Shown: positions 47,711-56,658 of the stretch, piece after piece
Numbering within the stretch: the first letter of the stretch is position 1
Layout: each line of letters begins with the position of its first letter
Source: Bacteroidales bacterium
Lineage (GTDB): Bacteria; Bacteroidota; Bacteroidia; Bacteroidales; F082
Assembly: GCA_017537965.1 (NCBI GenBank)
Contig: JAFYJV010000030.1
Span: forward strand, 1-64,000
Direction: 5' to 3'
Length of the DNA stretch: 64,000 bases
Program-made: the position numbers and the translations under genes
The notes under the pieces: generated by a model
Databases searched by the model: none
What the model saw: the letters and a program-made list of their open reading frames with translations, nothing else
Told to the model about the DNA's origin: nothing

Positions 47711-49342
47711 TTACTTCTTCAACAAAACTTCCGGTCCCATCTTGAAATAAATGTCCGTGGGCACACCTGCCTCGTTGACGCGGTTGAGGTCGGCCTGCAG
47801 CTCGGGACGGATGACGCTCATGCCTTCGAGCCATTCTTTCACCTGGTTATAGTCGCCATTGCCTTGGCTGATGAGGATTTCGCTTGACAGACGTTCCACA
47901 GCGGCTTTCATCGCCTCGAAGTCGATGGCATAGAGGCCGTCTTCGGTACGCGTGAAAGCGCCGAAATCCTGGAAGAAGTTAAACTCCAACATATTGGCTT
48001 TGCCATGGGCGCTGGCGGCACCGAAACGCACGGAGCGGAAGATGCCCGCCATGAAGGTGGTGTAGTTGTCGATCATCTCGGTGGTGGTGTATTCGCCCAT
48101 CTCGGAGAGTTTGGTCACGAGGTAGAGTCCCAAGATATCGGCCTTGGCCTCTTCAAGGGCGCTGTATTGGTTGCCCAGGGCTTCGCGGACGGTGCCGTTG
48201 CCGGTGATGGTGTTCTTGATGCCCATGCCATGGGCGGTCTCATGGAACATCACATTGGCAAAGAAGGCATCGAACTTGATGTGCTCCATCGATTCGGGGG
48301 TCATCAGCACGCTGGCGATCGGGACGAGGATCTTGTCGAACTTGGCCTGCATGGAGTTCTTCAGCTGAAGCTTGCGGGTGCCGCGTTGCAACTGTACGCG
48401 CTCGTCGTTGGGCAGGTTGATGGCGATGGTCTTGCTGTTGGCGTTGCAGTCGCCGGCATAATACACGGCATCGTATGCGGCCAAGTCGGTATCGGCACCG
48501 GGGACTTCCTTCTTGTACTCCTCGGGCACGGGGAGCTGTTTCTGGAGCTCCGGCACAAACTGGGCGTAACGGGCCAGCTGCTTGGTCCATTCCTGATCCT
48601 TGATGAGGATGAAAGCCTCGTGGGAGGCCTTGATGCCATAACGGGCGTCGGTGTAGTTCTCGATGGGTCCGATCACCATGTCGATGTTGTTGTTGCGGAC
48701 ATCCATCCACTGCATGTCGCTCTCGAAGTAGTCGTCGGTACGCAGGGCCTTGGCGCGAAGGGCCAGATAGGTGGCAAACTCCTCGTCACCAGCCAGCTCG
48801 GAAGCGTCGTCAAGCAACGAAGCGGCCTTCTTGATCTGCTGTTCGAAATAGTCGTGATACCACACGCATTTCAAGGCACCGTTCTCATCGCGGACGATCA
48901 TGGTGTATTGGCTGTTCTTGTCGGGATCGTCGAAGGCGTTCCATTCCTCCTCGGTCATGTCCTGGGGATAGAACTGTGCGCCGGCAGGCTTCTCGCCAAT
49001 GCCTTCCACAAACGACTTGTTGTCGTTGAGGCCGTCCCAGGGACCGTAGGTGATGCAGGCGAACTTCTGGAGGTCGGGATCGCTGATCTTGGCCATCAGC
49101 TCTTGTTTGTCGCCATAGTTCTCTTTCCAGAAGAGGTCTTCCATGATGTCGGCTGCCTCAAACAGCAGAGGAAGCATCTCTTTCTCGTTCTCGCTCAGAT
49201 GGCTGATGTCGGAGGTCAGCGTGTATTCTGCATACTTGTCGATCAGCTTGGCTTGGGGTTTCACTTCGGTTTTGGGTTTGTCTGCGCAGGAAGAAGCCAT
49301 GATGGCCACTGCTGCAATAATAGTTAAATGTTTGATTTTCAT
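47711..49342 (-). CDS. M49-like zinc dipeptidyl peptidase III family lipoprotein
   Basis: A protein of 543 residues with a lipoprotein signal (HLTIIAAVAIMASSCADK). The zinc site is FHETAHGMGI (about 365, HExxH) followed 40 residues later by SALEEAKADILGLYL, i.e. the second Glu-containing motif of M49. The family's usual hexapeptide HExxxH is a pentapeptide here, as known for some bacterial members. Upstream family blocks include ITYGPWDGLND, GAQFYPQDMTEEEW, and NLPNDERVQLQRGTRKLQ. It likely removes dipeptides in the periplasm and works with the neighbouring DPP7 (40 bp downstream). A promoter TAACTTTG at 49390-49383 faces it. The last codons overlap simple repeats (cttcttacttctgacttctt) present in the intergenic gap. 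Confidence 0.85.
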   Translation of the reverse strand: MKIKHLTIIAAVAIMASSCADKPKTEVKPQAKLIDKYAEYTLTSDISHLSENEKEMLPLLFEAADIMEDLFWKENYGDKQELMAKISDPDLQKFACITYGPWDGLNDNKSFVEGIGEKPAGAQFYPQDMTEEEWNAFDDPDKNSQYTMIVRDENGALKCVWYHDYFEQQIKKAASLLDDASELAGDEEFATYLALRAKALRTDDYFESDMQWMDVRNNNIDMVIGPIENYTDARYGIKASHEAFILIKDQEWTKQLARYAQFVPELQKQLPVPEEYKKEVPGADTDLAAYDAVYYAGDCNANSKTIAINLPNDERVQLQRGTRKLQLKNSMQAKFDKILVPIASVLMTPESMEHIKFDAFFANVMFHETAHGMGIKNTITGNGTVREALGNQYSALEEAKADILGLYLVTKLSEMGEYTTTEMIDNYTTFMAGIFRSVRFGAASAHGKANMLEFNFFQDFGAFTRTEDGLYAIDFEAMKAAVERLSSEILISQGNGDYNQVKEWLEGMSVIRPELQADLNRVNEAGVPTDIYFKMGPEVLLKK

Positions 49343-49382
49343 AATATTGCTTTGAATTATCCGAATTCGTTATTTAGCCGTG

Positions 49383-49410
49383 CAAAGTTACTTCATTTTT
49401 TGTATTATTG
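49383..49410. promoter_or_regulatory. Divergent -7 elements for the M49 gene and the YfcC gene
   Basis: Minus strand: TAACTTTG at 49390-49383, an exact TAnnTTTG about 40 nt before the M49 start. Plus strand: TATTATTG at 49403-49410, one mismatch, 18 nt before the YfcC ATG at 49428. Confidence 0.5.
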
Positions 49411-49427
49411 CAAATCATTTTATCACC

Positions 49428-51068
49428 ATGAAAAAACGCAAGGTTCCGCATACTTTTGTCATCGTTTTTTGCTGCATTCTCATCGCCGCCATGATGACTT
49501 GGTTCATCAAGCCTGGAAAGTACGTCCAGGAGCAGGTGGACGGGGAGTCGGTGATGACATTTTACTATCAGGACCAGCTGCCCGAAGCATACGCCCATGA
49601 CTTTCACGCCGAACCCCAGACCTGGCAGGTGTTCTCCGCACTTTTCAAGGGATTCGAGAAGCAGAGCAGCATCATTGTCTTTATCCTGATCATCGGCGGC
49701 GCTTTCTGGATCATGAACAAGAGCCACGCCATCGACACGGGCATCATGGCATTCTTACGTTTTACCAAAAGACTGGAACACAATAAGTTGATCCGAAAGA
49801 TCGGGGTCAACAACATCATCATTACCTTGGTGATGATCCTCTTCAGCCTGTTCGGGTCGGTGTTTGGAATGAGTGAAGAAACTATCGCCTTCACGCTGAT
49901 CATCATCCCATTGGCTATCTCCATGGGTTACGACTCCATCGTGGGTGTCTGCATGGTGTATGTGGCGGCGCACATCGGCTTCTCAGGTGCCATGCTCAAC
50001 CCCTTCACCATCGGCATTGCGCAAGGCATCGCCGACATTCCGCTGTTCTCGGGCATCGGCTACCGTGCCGTTTGCTGGGTCATCCTCACCATCATAGGGA
50101 TTGTCTTCGTGCTGATTTATGCCAACAAGGTGAAGAAGAATCCCACTTCGTCAATTATGTATGAAGAAGATGACTATTGGAGAAAAGTTAGGAATGAGGA
50201 GTTAGGAGTTAGGAGTGAGACCCATTCAGAAAAAACTCCTCACTCCTCACTCCAAACTTCTCACTCTTGGTGGGTCTATGGTGTAATAGCAGCTATCCTG
50301 GTGTTTTGCGCCATACGCTGTCCCATGACGACGATGAAGGTCGGCAACAGCACCTCTACCCTGCCCTTGTTGCCTATCGGCGCGGGGCTTTTCCTTGTCA
50401 TCGGCTTCTTTGCCTTGCGCAAGTCGGCGGCATATTTCGTCTTGACGATGCTGTTCGGCACGGTATATTACCTCATCGTGGGTGTGTTGGGCTATGGCTG
50501 GTATATCATGGAGATCGCCACTTTGTTTCTCTTCATGGGCGTCTGTAGTGGTTTCGCCATCAATAAGTCAGCAAGCGACATCGCCAAGTTGTTTATCGAG
50601 GGCATGGGCGACATCCTATCCGCTGCTGTCATCGTGGGCTTGGCGGCAGGCATCGTCATCGTGTTGCAGGACGGCGGCGTCATCGACACCATCCTCTATG
50701 GTTTGTCAAAGTCGATGAGCAACCTTGGCACCATCGCCTCCACCGAGATCATGTATGGCATCCAGACCTTGATCAACATCGTTATCCCGTCGGGTTCGGC
50801 CAAGGCCGCCATCACCATGCCGATCATGGCGCCGTTCAGCGACTTGATCGGCATCTCGCGTCAGACCACGGTGATGGCTTTCCAGTTCGGCGACGGCTTC
50901 ACCAACATGATCACCCCGACCTCGGGCGTGCTCATCGCCACCTTGGGTGTGGCCCGCATCCCTTGGGAAAAATGGGTGCGTTTCATCTGGAAATTCATCT
51001 TGGTACTGGTTGTCGTCGGGGCATTGCTGCTGATACCCACGGTGACTTTAAGCTTAAATGGGTTTTGA
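49428..51068 (+). CDS. YfcC-family membrane carrier (putative amino-acid/basic-peptide antiporter)
   Basis: A protein of 546 residues from the ATG at 49428 (MKKRKVPHTFVIVFCCILIA); an upstream in-frame start would add 16 residues. About 12 transmembrane helices. YfcC/ArcD-like blocks: WQVFSALFKGFEKQSSII, FGMSEETIAFTLIIIPLA, GFSGAMLNPFTIGIAQGIAD, then FQFGDGFTNMITPTSGVLIA. The last two are the symmetric loop-helix motifs of this carrier group. Between the first and second halves there is an unusual polar stretch (VRNEELGVRSETHSEKTPHS) encoded by a nucleotide repeat. Substrates are likely amino acids or short peptides, consistent with the neighbouring dipeptidases. Stop at 51068 touches the small convergent lipoprotein gene. 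Confidence 0.88.
   Translation: MKKRKVPHTFVIVFCCILIAAMMTWFIKPGKYVQEQVDGESVMTFYYQDQLPEAYAHDFHAEPQTWQVFSALFKGFEKQSSIIVFILIIGGAFWIMNKSHAIDTGIMAFLRFTKRLEHNKLIRKIGVNNIIITLVMILFSLFGSVFGMSEETIAFTLIIIPLAISMGYDSIVGVCMVYVAAHIGFSGAMLNPFTIGIAQGIADIPLFSGIGYRAVCWVILTIIGIVFVLIYANKVKKNPTSSIMYEEDDYWRKVRNEELGVRSETHSEKTPHSSLQTSHSWWVYGVIAAILVFCAIRCPMTTMKVGNSTSTLPLLPIGAGLFLVIGFFALRKSAAYFVLTMLFGTVYYLIVGVLGYGWYIMEIATLFLFMGVCSGFAINKSASDIAKLFIEGMGDILSAAVIVGLAAGIVIVLQDGGVIDTILYGLSKSMSNLGTIASTEIMYGIQTLINIVIPSGSAKAAITMPIMAPFSDLIGISRQTTVMAFQFGDGFTNMITPTSGVLIATLGVARIPWEKWVRFIWKFILVLVVVGALLLIPTVTLSLNGF
50186..50267. repeat. Palindromic repeat inserted in frame in the YfcC gene
   Basis: Left part: agttaggaatgaggagttag, then gagttaggagtgaga; right part: actcctcactcctcactcca, then aacttctcactc. 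The halves are roughly inverted (gaggagttaggagtgag against ctcactcctcactcc). It codes for the polar loop of YfcC and keeps the frame. Confidence 0.75.
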
Positions 51069-51206
51069 TCACTTGCTCCATTTCGTGCAAGTATGGCAAT
51101 TCTTCGGAGCCTTGCGCTGACCGAAATTCTGTTTGCTGCTGCAACTCACAAACAGCATTGCGACCATCAAAACCACCAGGGATAATATGATTCGTTTTCT
51201 TGTCAT
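51069..51206 (-). CDS. 45-residue lipoprotein with a CxxC motif
   Basis: Short frame MTRKRIILSLVVLMVAMLFV followed by the lipobox FVSC (Cys22) and the mature part SSKQNFGQRKAPKNCHTC with CHTC near the end. It is convergent to YfcC, with the two stops adjacent. Small lipoproteins with such Cys pairs are common in Bacteroidota but are rarely annotated. It is the last gene of the minus-strand run, after 35 bp of simple repeats (ttcttaattcttaattctc). Function unknown. Confidence 0.55.
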   Translation of the reverse strand: MTRKRIILSLVVLMVAMLFVSCSSKQNFGQRKAPKNCHTCTKWSK

Positions 51207-51241
51207 TTACCAATCCTCTCTAAGTTCTTAATTCTTAATTC

Positions 51242-52486
51242 TCACCTCGCCAACCAAATTGATGGATTCAAACAATCCGTTCCTTGTCTCAGCTCAAAGT
51301 GCATCTCCGTCTTGCCTTCCGACCGGTCGGTATGCACCTTACCGATCTCCTGTTTGGTCTTCACCTTGTCGCCGCGGTTAACATACACCTCATCCAGCTG
51401 GGAATATACCGTGAAATAGTCGCCATGACGGATGATGACGCCGATGTTCGACGCCGAAGGCTTGACCACGGAAACCACCACGCCTTCAAACACACAACGC
51501 GCCCGGGCATTCTCGGTGGTCACGATGTCGATGCCGTTGTTGGTCACGGTGACTTTGCTCGATACCGACGAGGCGTGTTTGCCGTAAGAACTCGATACCA
51601 CGCCTCTTTCGACCGGCCATGGGAGTTTCCCCTTGTTGGCCGAGAAACTCGTTGAGAGGGCCTTTTCTGAAGGCGTGAGGGCCATTTTATCGGGCTTGGT
51701 GGTCTTCCCTTTGTTGGCGTTTTTGGCTTCCTTGGCGGCGCGCTCGTTGGCTTTGCGGATCTCTTCAGCGATGATCTTGTCGATCTCTTTCTGGAACTTC
51801 TTGGCCTGGGCTTGTTTTTCCTTGATGTTTTGCTGGATGTTGCCTTCCTTTTTCTTGAGTTGGGCAACTTGGGCGTTGAGTTCCGCCTTCTCCTTGATCA
51901 TGACTTCTTGTTGCACCTTCTCATCGGCGAGCAGTGCCGCCTGTTGTTCCCGATCCTTGCGTTGCGCATCTACTTCTTCGCTGATTTTCCTCTGTGCAGT
52001 GGCAATTTGATCCATCTTGGTCTTGCGTGCCTCGGAGAACTGTTGGATATATCGCATCCGCTGATAGGCTTGGTTGAAATCATCCGAAGCAAACAGGAAC
52101 TCCAACTGATCGTAATGGTTTCGGTTCTTATAGGCAAACTCCACCATCTTGGAATACTCCTGGCGCAGTTTCTTCAGCTCACTGTTAAGTGATTGGATGT
52201 TGGCTTCGCCTTTGGAGATGCTCTTCTCCAACACCTTGATCTGCTCGTTGTAGGCATTAATGAGTTTCTGTCGGTTTTTGATTTTCTTTTCGGTCAACGA
52301 CACTTGGTTAAGTGTGACCTCTTTGCTTTTTGAAGTCTCCTTCAGCAGCTTGTTGGCGGTGGCAATTTCGTTTTGAATGGTCTTGATTTCCTTTTCGAGC
52401 GATTCTTTGGTGCGTTGTGCATAGCCACCCAAGGCAAGGAATAGCGCCAACAGCAGAAGCAGTCCATATCGCCATGCCATCTTCAT
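51242..52486 (-). CDS. EnvC-like murein hydrolase activator (degenerate LytM domain)
   Basis: A protein of 414 residues from the ATG at 52486 (MKMAWRYGLLLLLALFLALG); this start overlaps the stop of the DUF4292 gene by 4 bp (ATGA). Signal peptide, then a coiled coil from about residue 25 to 250 (KEIKTIQNEIATANKLLKET), then a LytM/M23 fold at 290-414. The zinc ligands of active M23 enzymes are lost: NNGIDIVT (Asn for the first His), YSQLDEVY (Gln for His) and TEMHFELR (Glu at the first His of HxH). This is the pattern of EnvC, which activates amidases for septal splitting and does not cut itself. It is likely needed for cell division. It is co-transcribed with the DUF4292 and TPR genes. Confidence 0.88.
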   Translation of the reverse strand: MKMAWRYGLLLLLALFLALGGYAQRTKESLEKEIKTIQNEIATANKLLKETSKSKEVTLNQVSLTEKKIKNRQKLINAYNEQIKVLEKSISKGEANIQSLNSELKKLRQEYSKMVEFAYKNRNHYDQLEFLFASDDFNQAYQRMRYIQQFSEARKTKMDQIATAQRKISEEVDAQRKDREQQAALLADEKVQQEVMIKEKAELNAQVAQLKKKEGNIQQNIKEKQAQAKKFQKEIDKIIAEEIRKANERAAKEAKNANKGKTTKPDKMALTPSEKALSTSFSANKGKLPWPVERGVVSSSYGKHASSVSSKVTVTNNGIDIVTTENARARCVFEGVVVSVVKPSASNIGVIIRHGDYFTVYSQLDEVYVNRGDKVKTKQEIGKVHTDRSEGKTEMHFELRQGTDCLNPSIWLAR

Positions 52487-53007
52487 AGTTTCCTCCTTTC
52501 GTAACGGCTGTTGATCTTTATCGGGAAGGTGGTCGGCTCGTCCCAGTGGATGTCGGAATAGCGGATCTTGGCGGTATAGGGGCCGAATTGCAGCTCCACT
52601 GGCTCGGTGCCGCCTTTGCCCAAGAGCAAGGACTGGCTTTCGCGAAGGGTGAGCGGCAGCTGCAGCTTTGCCATCACCGTGTCTAGCGGCTCGGCGAGAT
52701 ATGAACCATCGAGGCGGTTGAGCAGGATGACCGAATCGCAGGTGATGAGGGTGCGAACCGCCTCGATGCCCATCATGGCAGAGGCAGAGATCCATATCGT
52801 GCTGTCGCGGCGCATCCTGAGGATCCCACTGACGTTGTGGTATTCCAACCCGGGAGCGGCGATGTCCATGTCCATCTTGGCCGTAACCCATTGGTAGGTG
52901 GCCTCTGGAGCCAGAGGAGGCGTGAGCTTCTTCTTGGAGGCACACGACGCGACCAGCAGCAAAGCCGATGCGACAAGCAAGATACCGATCACCTCTCTCC
53001 TATTCAT
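52483..53007 (-). CDS. DUF4292 lipoprotein
   Basis: A protein of 174 residues: signal and lipobox VIGILLVASALLLVASC (Cys22), then a beta-rich domain: TAKMDMDIAAPGLEYHNVSG, LRMRRDSTIWISASAMMGIE, RTLITCDSVILLNRLDGSYL. This is the DUF4292 pattern seen in Bacteroidota, always next to TPR and EnvC-like genes, and structurally like LolA/LolB-type lipid carriers. It is here in exactly that order, TPR gene upstream (8-bp overlap) and EnvC downstream (4-bp overlap). It may work in outer-membrane lipoprotein transport; that role is inferred from fold and context. Confidence 0.88.
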   Translation of the reverse strand: MNRREVIGILLVASALLLVASCASKKKLTPPLAPEATYQWVTAKMDMDIAAPGLEYHNVSGILRMRRDSTIWISASAMMGIEAVRTLITCDSVILLNRLDGSYLAEPLDTVMAKLQLPLTLRESQSLLLGKGGTEPVELQFGPYTAKIRYSDIHWDEPTTFPIKINSRYERRKL

Positions 53008-54631
53008 TTTCCAAGGCTTTGGCTTTGTTACGGTATTCTTTGGCTTTCTCGACCTTGTTCACCTTCTCGAGGATGTCGGCATAATGGTGATAATAGGTCT
53101 TGTCGGGGGTTTTCAACAGCTTGATGGATTTTTCCATCTGGGCTTCGGCGGCTTCATATTCCCCTTTTTGGTACAGCACCCAGGCATAAGTATCCAAATA
53201 TACGGCGTTGTTTGGATCCAATTCCACGGCATGAAGCGCCATCTCCTTGGCTTTGTCGAGGCTTTCCTTTCGCAATGAGAGGTAATAGGCATAGTTGTTC
53301 AAGACCAAGGCGTCGTCGGGATTGTAGCTCAACACGCGGTCGTACGCCAGAAACGCCTTCTCGGTCTCGCCAACGGAGTGATAGAGGTCGCCAAGATAGC
53401 TGTCGAATTCGGCCAACAGCTGTTTCTCGGTGACGAACTTACGGCCTTTCTCGAAATAGGAAATTGCCTGCTCGTCCTGCTTGTCGAGGGCAAATGAAAT
53501 GCCGGCAAACCAATAAAACACAGGCTGTGTAGGATAGAACTTCAAGGCTTGCAGGGAGTGTTTCATCAAGGAGTCGTTTTCGCGCAAAGGAGCATCGCTC
53601 AGCACCAGATACTGGAGTGCGGCATAGTTGCTTGGCTCGAATTGAAGCGCCTTCAGCGACATGTCACGGCAAGCTCGGTAGTCCTCGTGATTGATATGGT
53701 AAGAAGCCAGGACAAGATAGCCCATCTTGTTGTCGGGATAGTTGTCAAGAAAGGCTTGTCCCGCCCTTAACGCCTGCTGATCAATCTTTTCCGTCGACTG
53801 GAACTTGTTGAACCAATACTCGTAGATGTTGGCCTTGGTGTTGAAGTCGAGGTTCTTATTGTTGATGGCCGCAATGAGCTCATCGAAAGCCTTGTCGAGA
53901 TCGCCTTTCTTCTCATAATATTCCAAAAGGGAGATGTTGATGTAAGGATCGTTGGGGTCGATCGTCTTGATCTGCTCATACACCTTGGCAGCTTCCTTTT
54001 CCTTGCCGTTGTCCATGTAGTACTTGGCCAGCATGTTATAGTAGCGGGTGTCCTCGGGGTTGTCGTCCACCAGTTTTTGAAGCTCCTCGATCACGTTCTT
54101 GGTCTTGCCTTGGCGTTTGAAGATCTCAATTCTCTGTTCGCTGACGATGGGATTGCTGCCCGTTTGTTTCTCTAGCAGGTCGAGTTTCTGAAGCGCCTTG
54201 TCGTATTGTTTGCTGAACAGATAGACGTCAATCAGCTCGCTGAGCATGTCGAGGTCGTTGGGATATTTGGCTGTCAGGGGCTCATATATCTTGATGAAAT
54301 CGTCGAACTGCTCATAGTTTCGATAGAAACGCGCCAGTCGCATCTGGTACCATTTGTTGTCGGGATCGATCTCTGCGGCTTTCTTGATCACCGTGAAGGC
54401 GTCGTCCACTCGGCCCATCTTGACATATTGCTCACTCAGCTCGAACATGCTGGCAGCATCATTGGGCATGTATTTCAAGGCGTCTTCGAAGTGTTTGATG
54501 GCTCCTTGACCGTCTTCCTTGTATTTACACTCGATGCCTTTTGAGAACTCAAGGGCGTTCTTTCTTACATCCACCTGCGAAAACCCCGCAATGGATATCA
54601 TCAGAAGTATTATGATAAAAAATCTCTTCAT
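53000..54631 (-). CDS. TPR-repeat protein, periplasmic
   Basis: A protein of 543 residues with signal peptide (FFIIILLMISIAGFSQ) and tetratricopeptide repeats along the whole mature part. Clear units include GAIKHFEDALKYMPNDAASM, KGRKFVTEKQLLAEFDSYLG, AFLAYDRVLSYNPDDALVLN, and KEMALHAVELDPNNAVYLDT. TPR arrays act as protein-binding scaffolds. In Bacteroidota this gene, DUF4292 and EnvC-like genes recur as a unit, together with dut and flippase genes, as here. It ends with an 8-bp overlap into the DUF4292 gene. A role in envelope assembly is inferred from this conserved context. Confidence 0.9.
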   Translation of the reverse strand: MKRFFIIILLMISIAGFSQVDVRKNALEFSKGIECKYKEDGQGAIKHFEDALKYMPNDAASMFELSEQYVKMGRVDDAFTVIKKAAEIDPDNKWYQMRLARFYRNYEQFDDFIKIYEPLTAKYPNDLDMLSELIDVYLFSKQYDKALQKLDLLEKQTGSNPIVSEQRIEIFKRQGKTKNVIEELQKLVDDNPEDTRYYNMLAKYYMDNGKEKEAAKVYEQIKTIDPNDPYINISLLEYYEKKGDLDKAFDELIAAINNKNLDFNTKANIYEYWFNKFQSTEKIDQQALRAGQAFLDNYPDNKMGYLVLASYHINHEDYRACRDMSLKALQFEPSNYAALQYLVLSDAPLRENDSLMKHSLQALKFYPTQPVFYWFAGISFALDKQDEQAISYFEKGRKFVTEKQLLAEFDSYLGDLYHSVGETEKAFLAYDRVLSYNPDDALVLNNYAYYLSLRKESLDKAKEMALHAVELDPNNAVYLDTYAWVLYQKGEYEAAEAQMEKSIKLLKTPDKTYYHHYADILEKVNKVEKAKEYRNKAKALENE

Positions 54632-54665
54632 CGCTCAATTAACTTTGTTGAGGGCTTTGCCGTTC

Positions 54666-55103
54666 TCAACTTTTTCCAGTATGACCAAATCCACCTGCCC
54701 CGCGTTCCGTTTCTGAAAGCGTTTCCACTTGAATCGGCTCTGACTGCTCGCATTTGGCAAAGACCATCTGGGCAATGCGGTCACCGCTGTTGATGACAAA
54801 AGCCTTGTCTGACAGGTTGATCAAAATGACGCAAACCTGGCCGCGATAATCCGCATCGACAGTCCCGGGGCTGTTGAGCACGGTGATGCCGCTCTTGATG
54901 GCCAAGCCGCTGCGCGGACGCACCTGCCCTTCATAGCCTTCGGGAATCTCCATATAAAGACCCGTTGGAACCAGGAAACGTTGCATGGGCTCAAGGGTGA
55001 CGGGGCCTTCGGGAAGATAGGCGCGAAGATCCATTCCAGCGGAATTCACGGTCTCATAAGACGGCAAGGGGTTATTGGATAGGTTGACGATGGGTAATTT
55101 CAT
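54666..55103 (-). CDS. dut: dUTP diphosphatase
   Basis: A protein of 145 residues, trimeric class, with all five motifs: [10 protein letters not shown] (motif 1), [12 protein letters not shown] (motif 2), [15 protein letters not shown] (motif 3, catalytic Asp), GDRIAQMVF (motif 4) and [10 protein letters not shown] (motif 5). It hydrolyses dUTP to dUMP and pyrophosphate, keeping uracil out of DNA and feeding dTMP synthesis. It is in the middle of the minus-strand run, 11 bp after the flippase gene and 34 bp before the TPR gene. Confidence 0.97.
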   Translation of the reverse strand: MKLPIVNLSNNPLPSYETVNSAGMDLRAYLPEGPVTLEPMQRFLVPTGLYMEIPEGYEGQVRPRSGLAIKSGITVLNSPGTVDADYRGQVCVILINLSDKAFVINSGDRIAQMVFAKCEQSEPIQVETLSETERGAGGFGHTGKS

Positions 55104-55114
55104 ATTTCAAGATT

Positions 55115-56623
55115 TCAAGATTTTGAGATTTTTCTTTTGACAATACCGAATACGCCTTTCACCAGGTCCTTCTCCATCCAGCAGATGAACGCGAAGAAAA
55201 CCAGCAGCATGCCCGTGTTGATGACCAAAGTCCATGCCGTGCTTTCAACGTGAATGTATTGCTGCGCAAAAAACAAACCTATGGCAAGGGCGAAATAGAG
55301 TAAAGCGGACTTCAAATTATAGGGTATCGGGGCTTTCTTCTGACCGACGAAATACGACAGCACCATACAGGTGCCATAGCCCGCGAAGCCGCCCCAGGCA
55401 CAAGCCATATAGCCATATTTGGGCACAAAGATGAAGTTGATGGCCAGCAGGACCGCACAGCCGATGGCGCTGAAGATGGCACCCCACCAAGTCTGATCGA
55501 TAAGCTTGTACCAGAACGAGAGGTTGAAGTAGATGCCCATGAAGATCTCAGCCATCATCACGATGGGCACCACACGCAGGCCTTCCCAATAGTCGCTCTT
55601 GATGATGTGTTTCAGGATAGGCATGTACATCACAACGGCGAGGAAGGCAAACAAGGTGAAGATGATGAAGTACTTCATCACCTTGGCTTGGGTCTCACGG
55701 TCGGCGATGTCGCGCTTGCCACCAAACACAAACGGCTCGTAGGCATAGCGGAAGGCTTGGGTGATCATCGCCATGATCATCGCTATCTTGACACAGGCAC
55801 CGTAGATGCCAAGCTGTACTTCACCGTCTTTGCCAGGCACGATAAAGCGATAGCAAATCTTGTCGGCCACCTGGTTGAGAATACCGGCCAGACCCAACAA
55901 CAACAGGGGCCAAGTATAGTTCAACATCTGTTTCAGTAGGTTGCGATCAAGACCGTAACGCAACTTCTTGATCTCAGGGATGAAGCCCAGCGTGATCAAG
56001 CCCGTGCAGATGAGGTTGACGATGAAAATATAACCCACCTGATAGCTGTTTTCGTACCAGCCCATCAATGCAGGATGGCTTTCTTTCAAACCGGGTGCAA
56101 GCAAGAAAATGAACAAGTTGAGTCCGATGTTCAAGATGATGAACAACAACTTCAAGGTTGCAAACTTGATGGCACGATTCTCATAGCGAAGACGGGCAAA
56201 CAGAATGGCTTGAAAAGCGTCCAAAGCCACAATGATGGCCATGATTTCTACAAACTCGGGATGGGCGGCATAGTCCAAGGCACCGGAGATGGGTTTCAAG
56301 AAGACGCTCACCAGCCCTACAAAGACCAAGGCCACAAACCCCACGGCCAGTCCCGAGGTAGAGAAAGCCTTGTCGGGATTCACATCGTCTTTGTTGGAGA
56401 AACGGAAAAAGGTGGTCTCCATGCCAAAGGTCAAAATGACAAGGAAAAGGGCGGTGTAACCGTATAGATTGGTCACGATGCCGTAACCTCCCGACTCGGC
56501 AGCGATCTTGTAGGTATAAAGCGGCACCAGCAGGTAGTTCAAGAACCTGCCGATGATGCTGCTCAATCCGTAGATGGCGGTCTGTTTCGCAAGGGATCCT
56601 AATCTGTTTTCTGCCATATCCAT
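55115..56623 (-). CDS. Polysaccharide flippase (Wzx/MATE-like)
   Basis: A protein of 502 residues with 12-14 transmembrane helices. The start, LGSLAKQTAIYGLSSIIGRF, then LNYLLVPLYTYKIAAESGGY, is typical of polysaccharide transporters (PST family), and FGMETTFFRFSNKDD is a cytoplasmic loop often conserved in this Bacteroidota group. It moves lipid-linked glycan units across the inner membrane. The gene is followed by dut and preceded by the histidine kinase. With the acyl-transfer array 15 kb away it suggests that the strain makes surface glycan, but a direct link is not shown. Confidence 0.9.
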   Translation of the reverse strand: MDMAENRLGSLAKQTAIYGLSSIIGRFLNYLLVPLYTYKIAAESGGYGIVTNLYGYTALFLVILTFGMETTFFRFSNKDDVNPDKAFSTSGLAVGFVALVFVGLVSVFLKPISGALDYAAHPEFVEIMAIIVALDAFQAILFARLRYENRAIKFATLKLLFIILNIGLNLFIFLLAPGLKESHPALMGWYENSYQVGYIFIVNLICTGLITLGFIPEIKKLRYGLDRNLLKQMLNYTWPLLLLGLAGILNQVADKICYRFIVPGKDGEVQLGIYGACVKIAMIMAMITQAFRYAYEPFVFGGKRDIADRETQAKVMKYFIIFTLFAFLAVVMYMPILKHIIKSDYWEGLRVVPIVMMAEIFMGIYFNLSFWYKLIDQTWWGAIFSAIGCAVLLAINFIFVPKYGYMACAWGGFAGYGTCMVLSYFVGQKKAPIPYNLKSALLYFALAIGLFFAQQYIHVESTAWTLVINTGMLLVFFAFICWMEKDLVKGVFGIVKRKISKS

Positions 56624-56658
56624 TATTTGAATTCAGAAACGCAAAAATATGAATTATA

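Noticed and set aside
48005-49327. Plus-strand open frame of 440 codons
   Set aside because: Shadow of the M49-like peptidase gene; no motifs and Gly/Val/Leu/Asp-biased.
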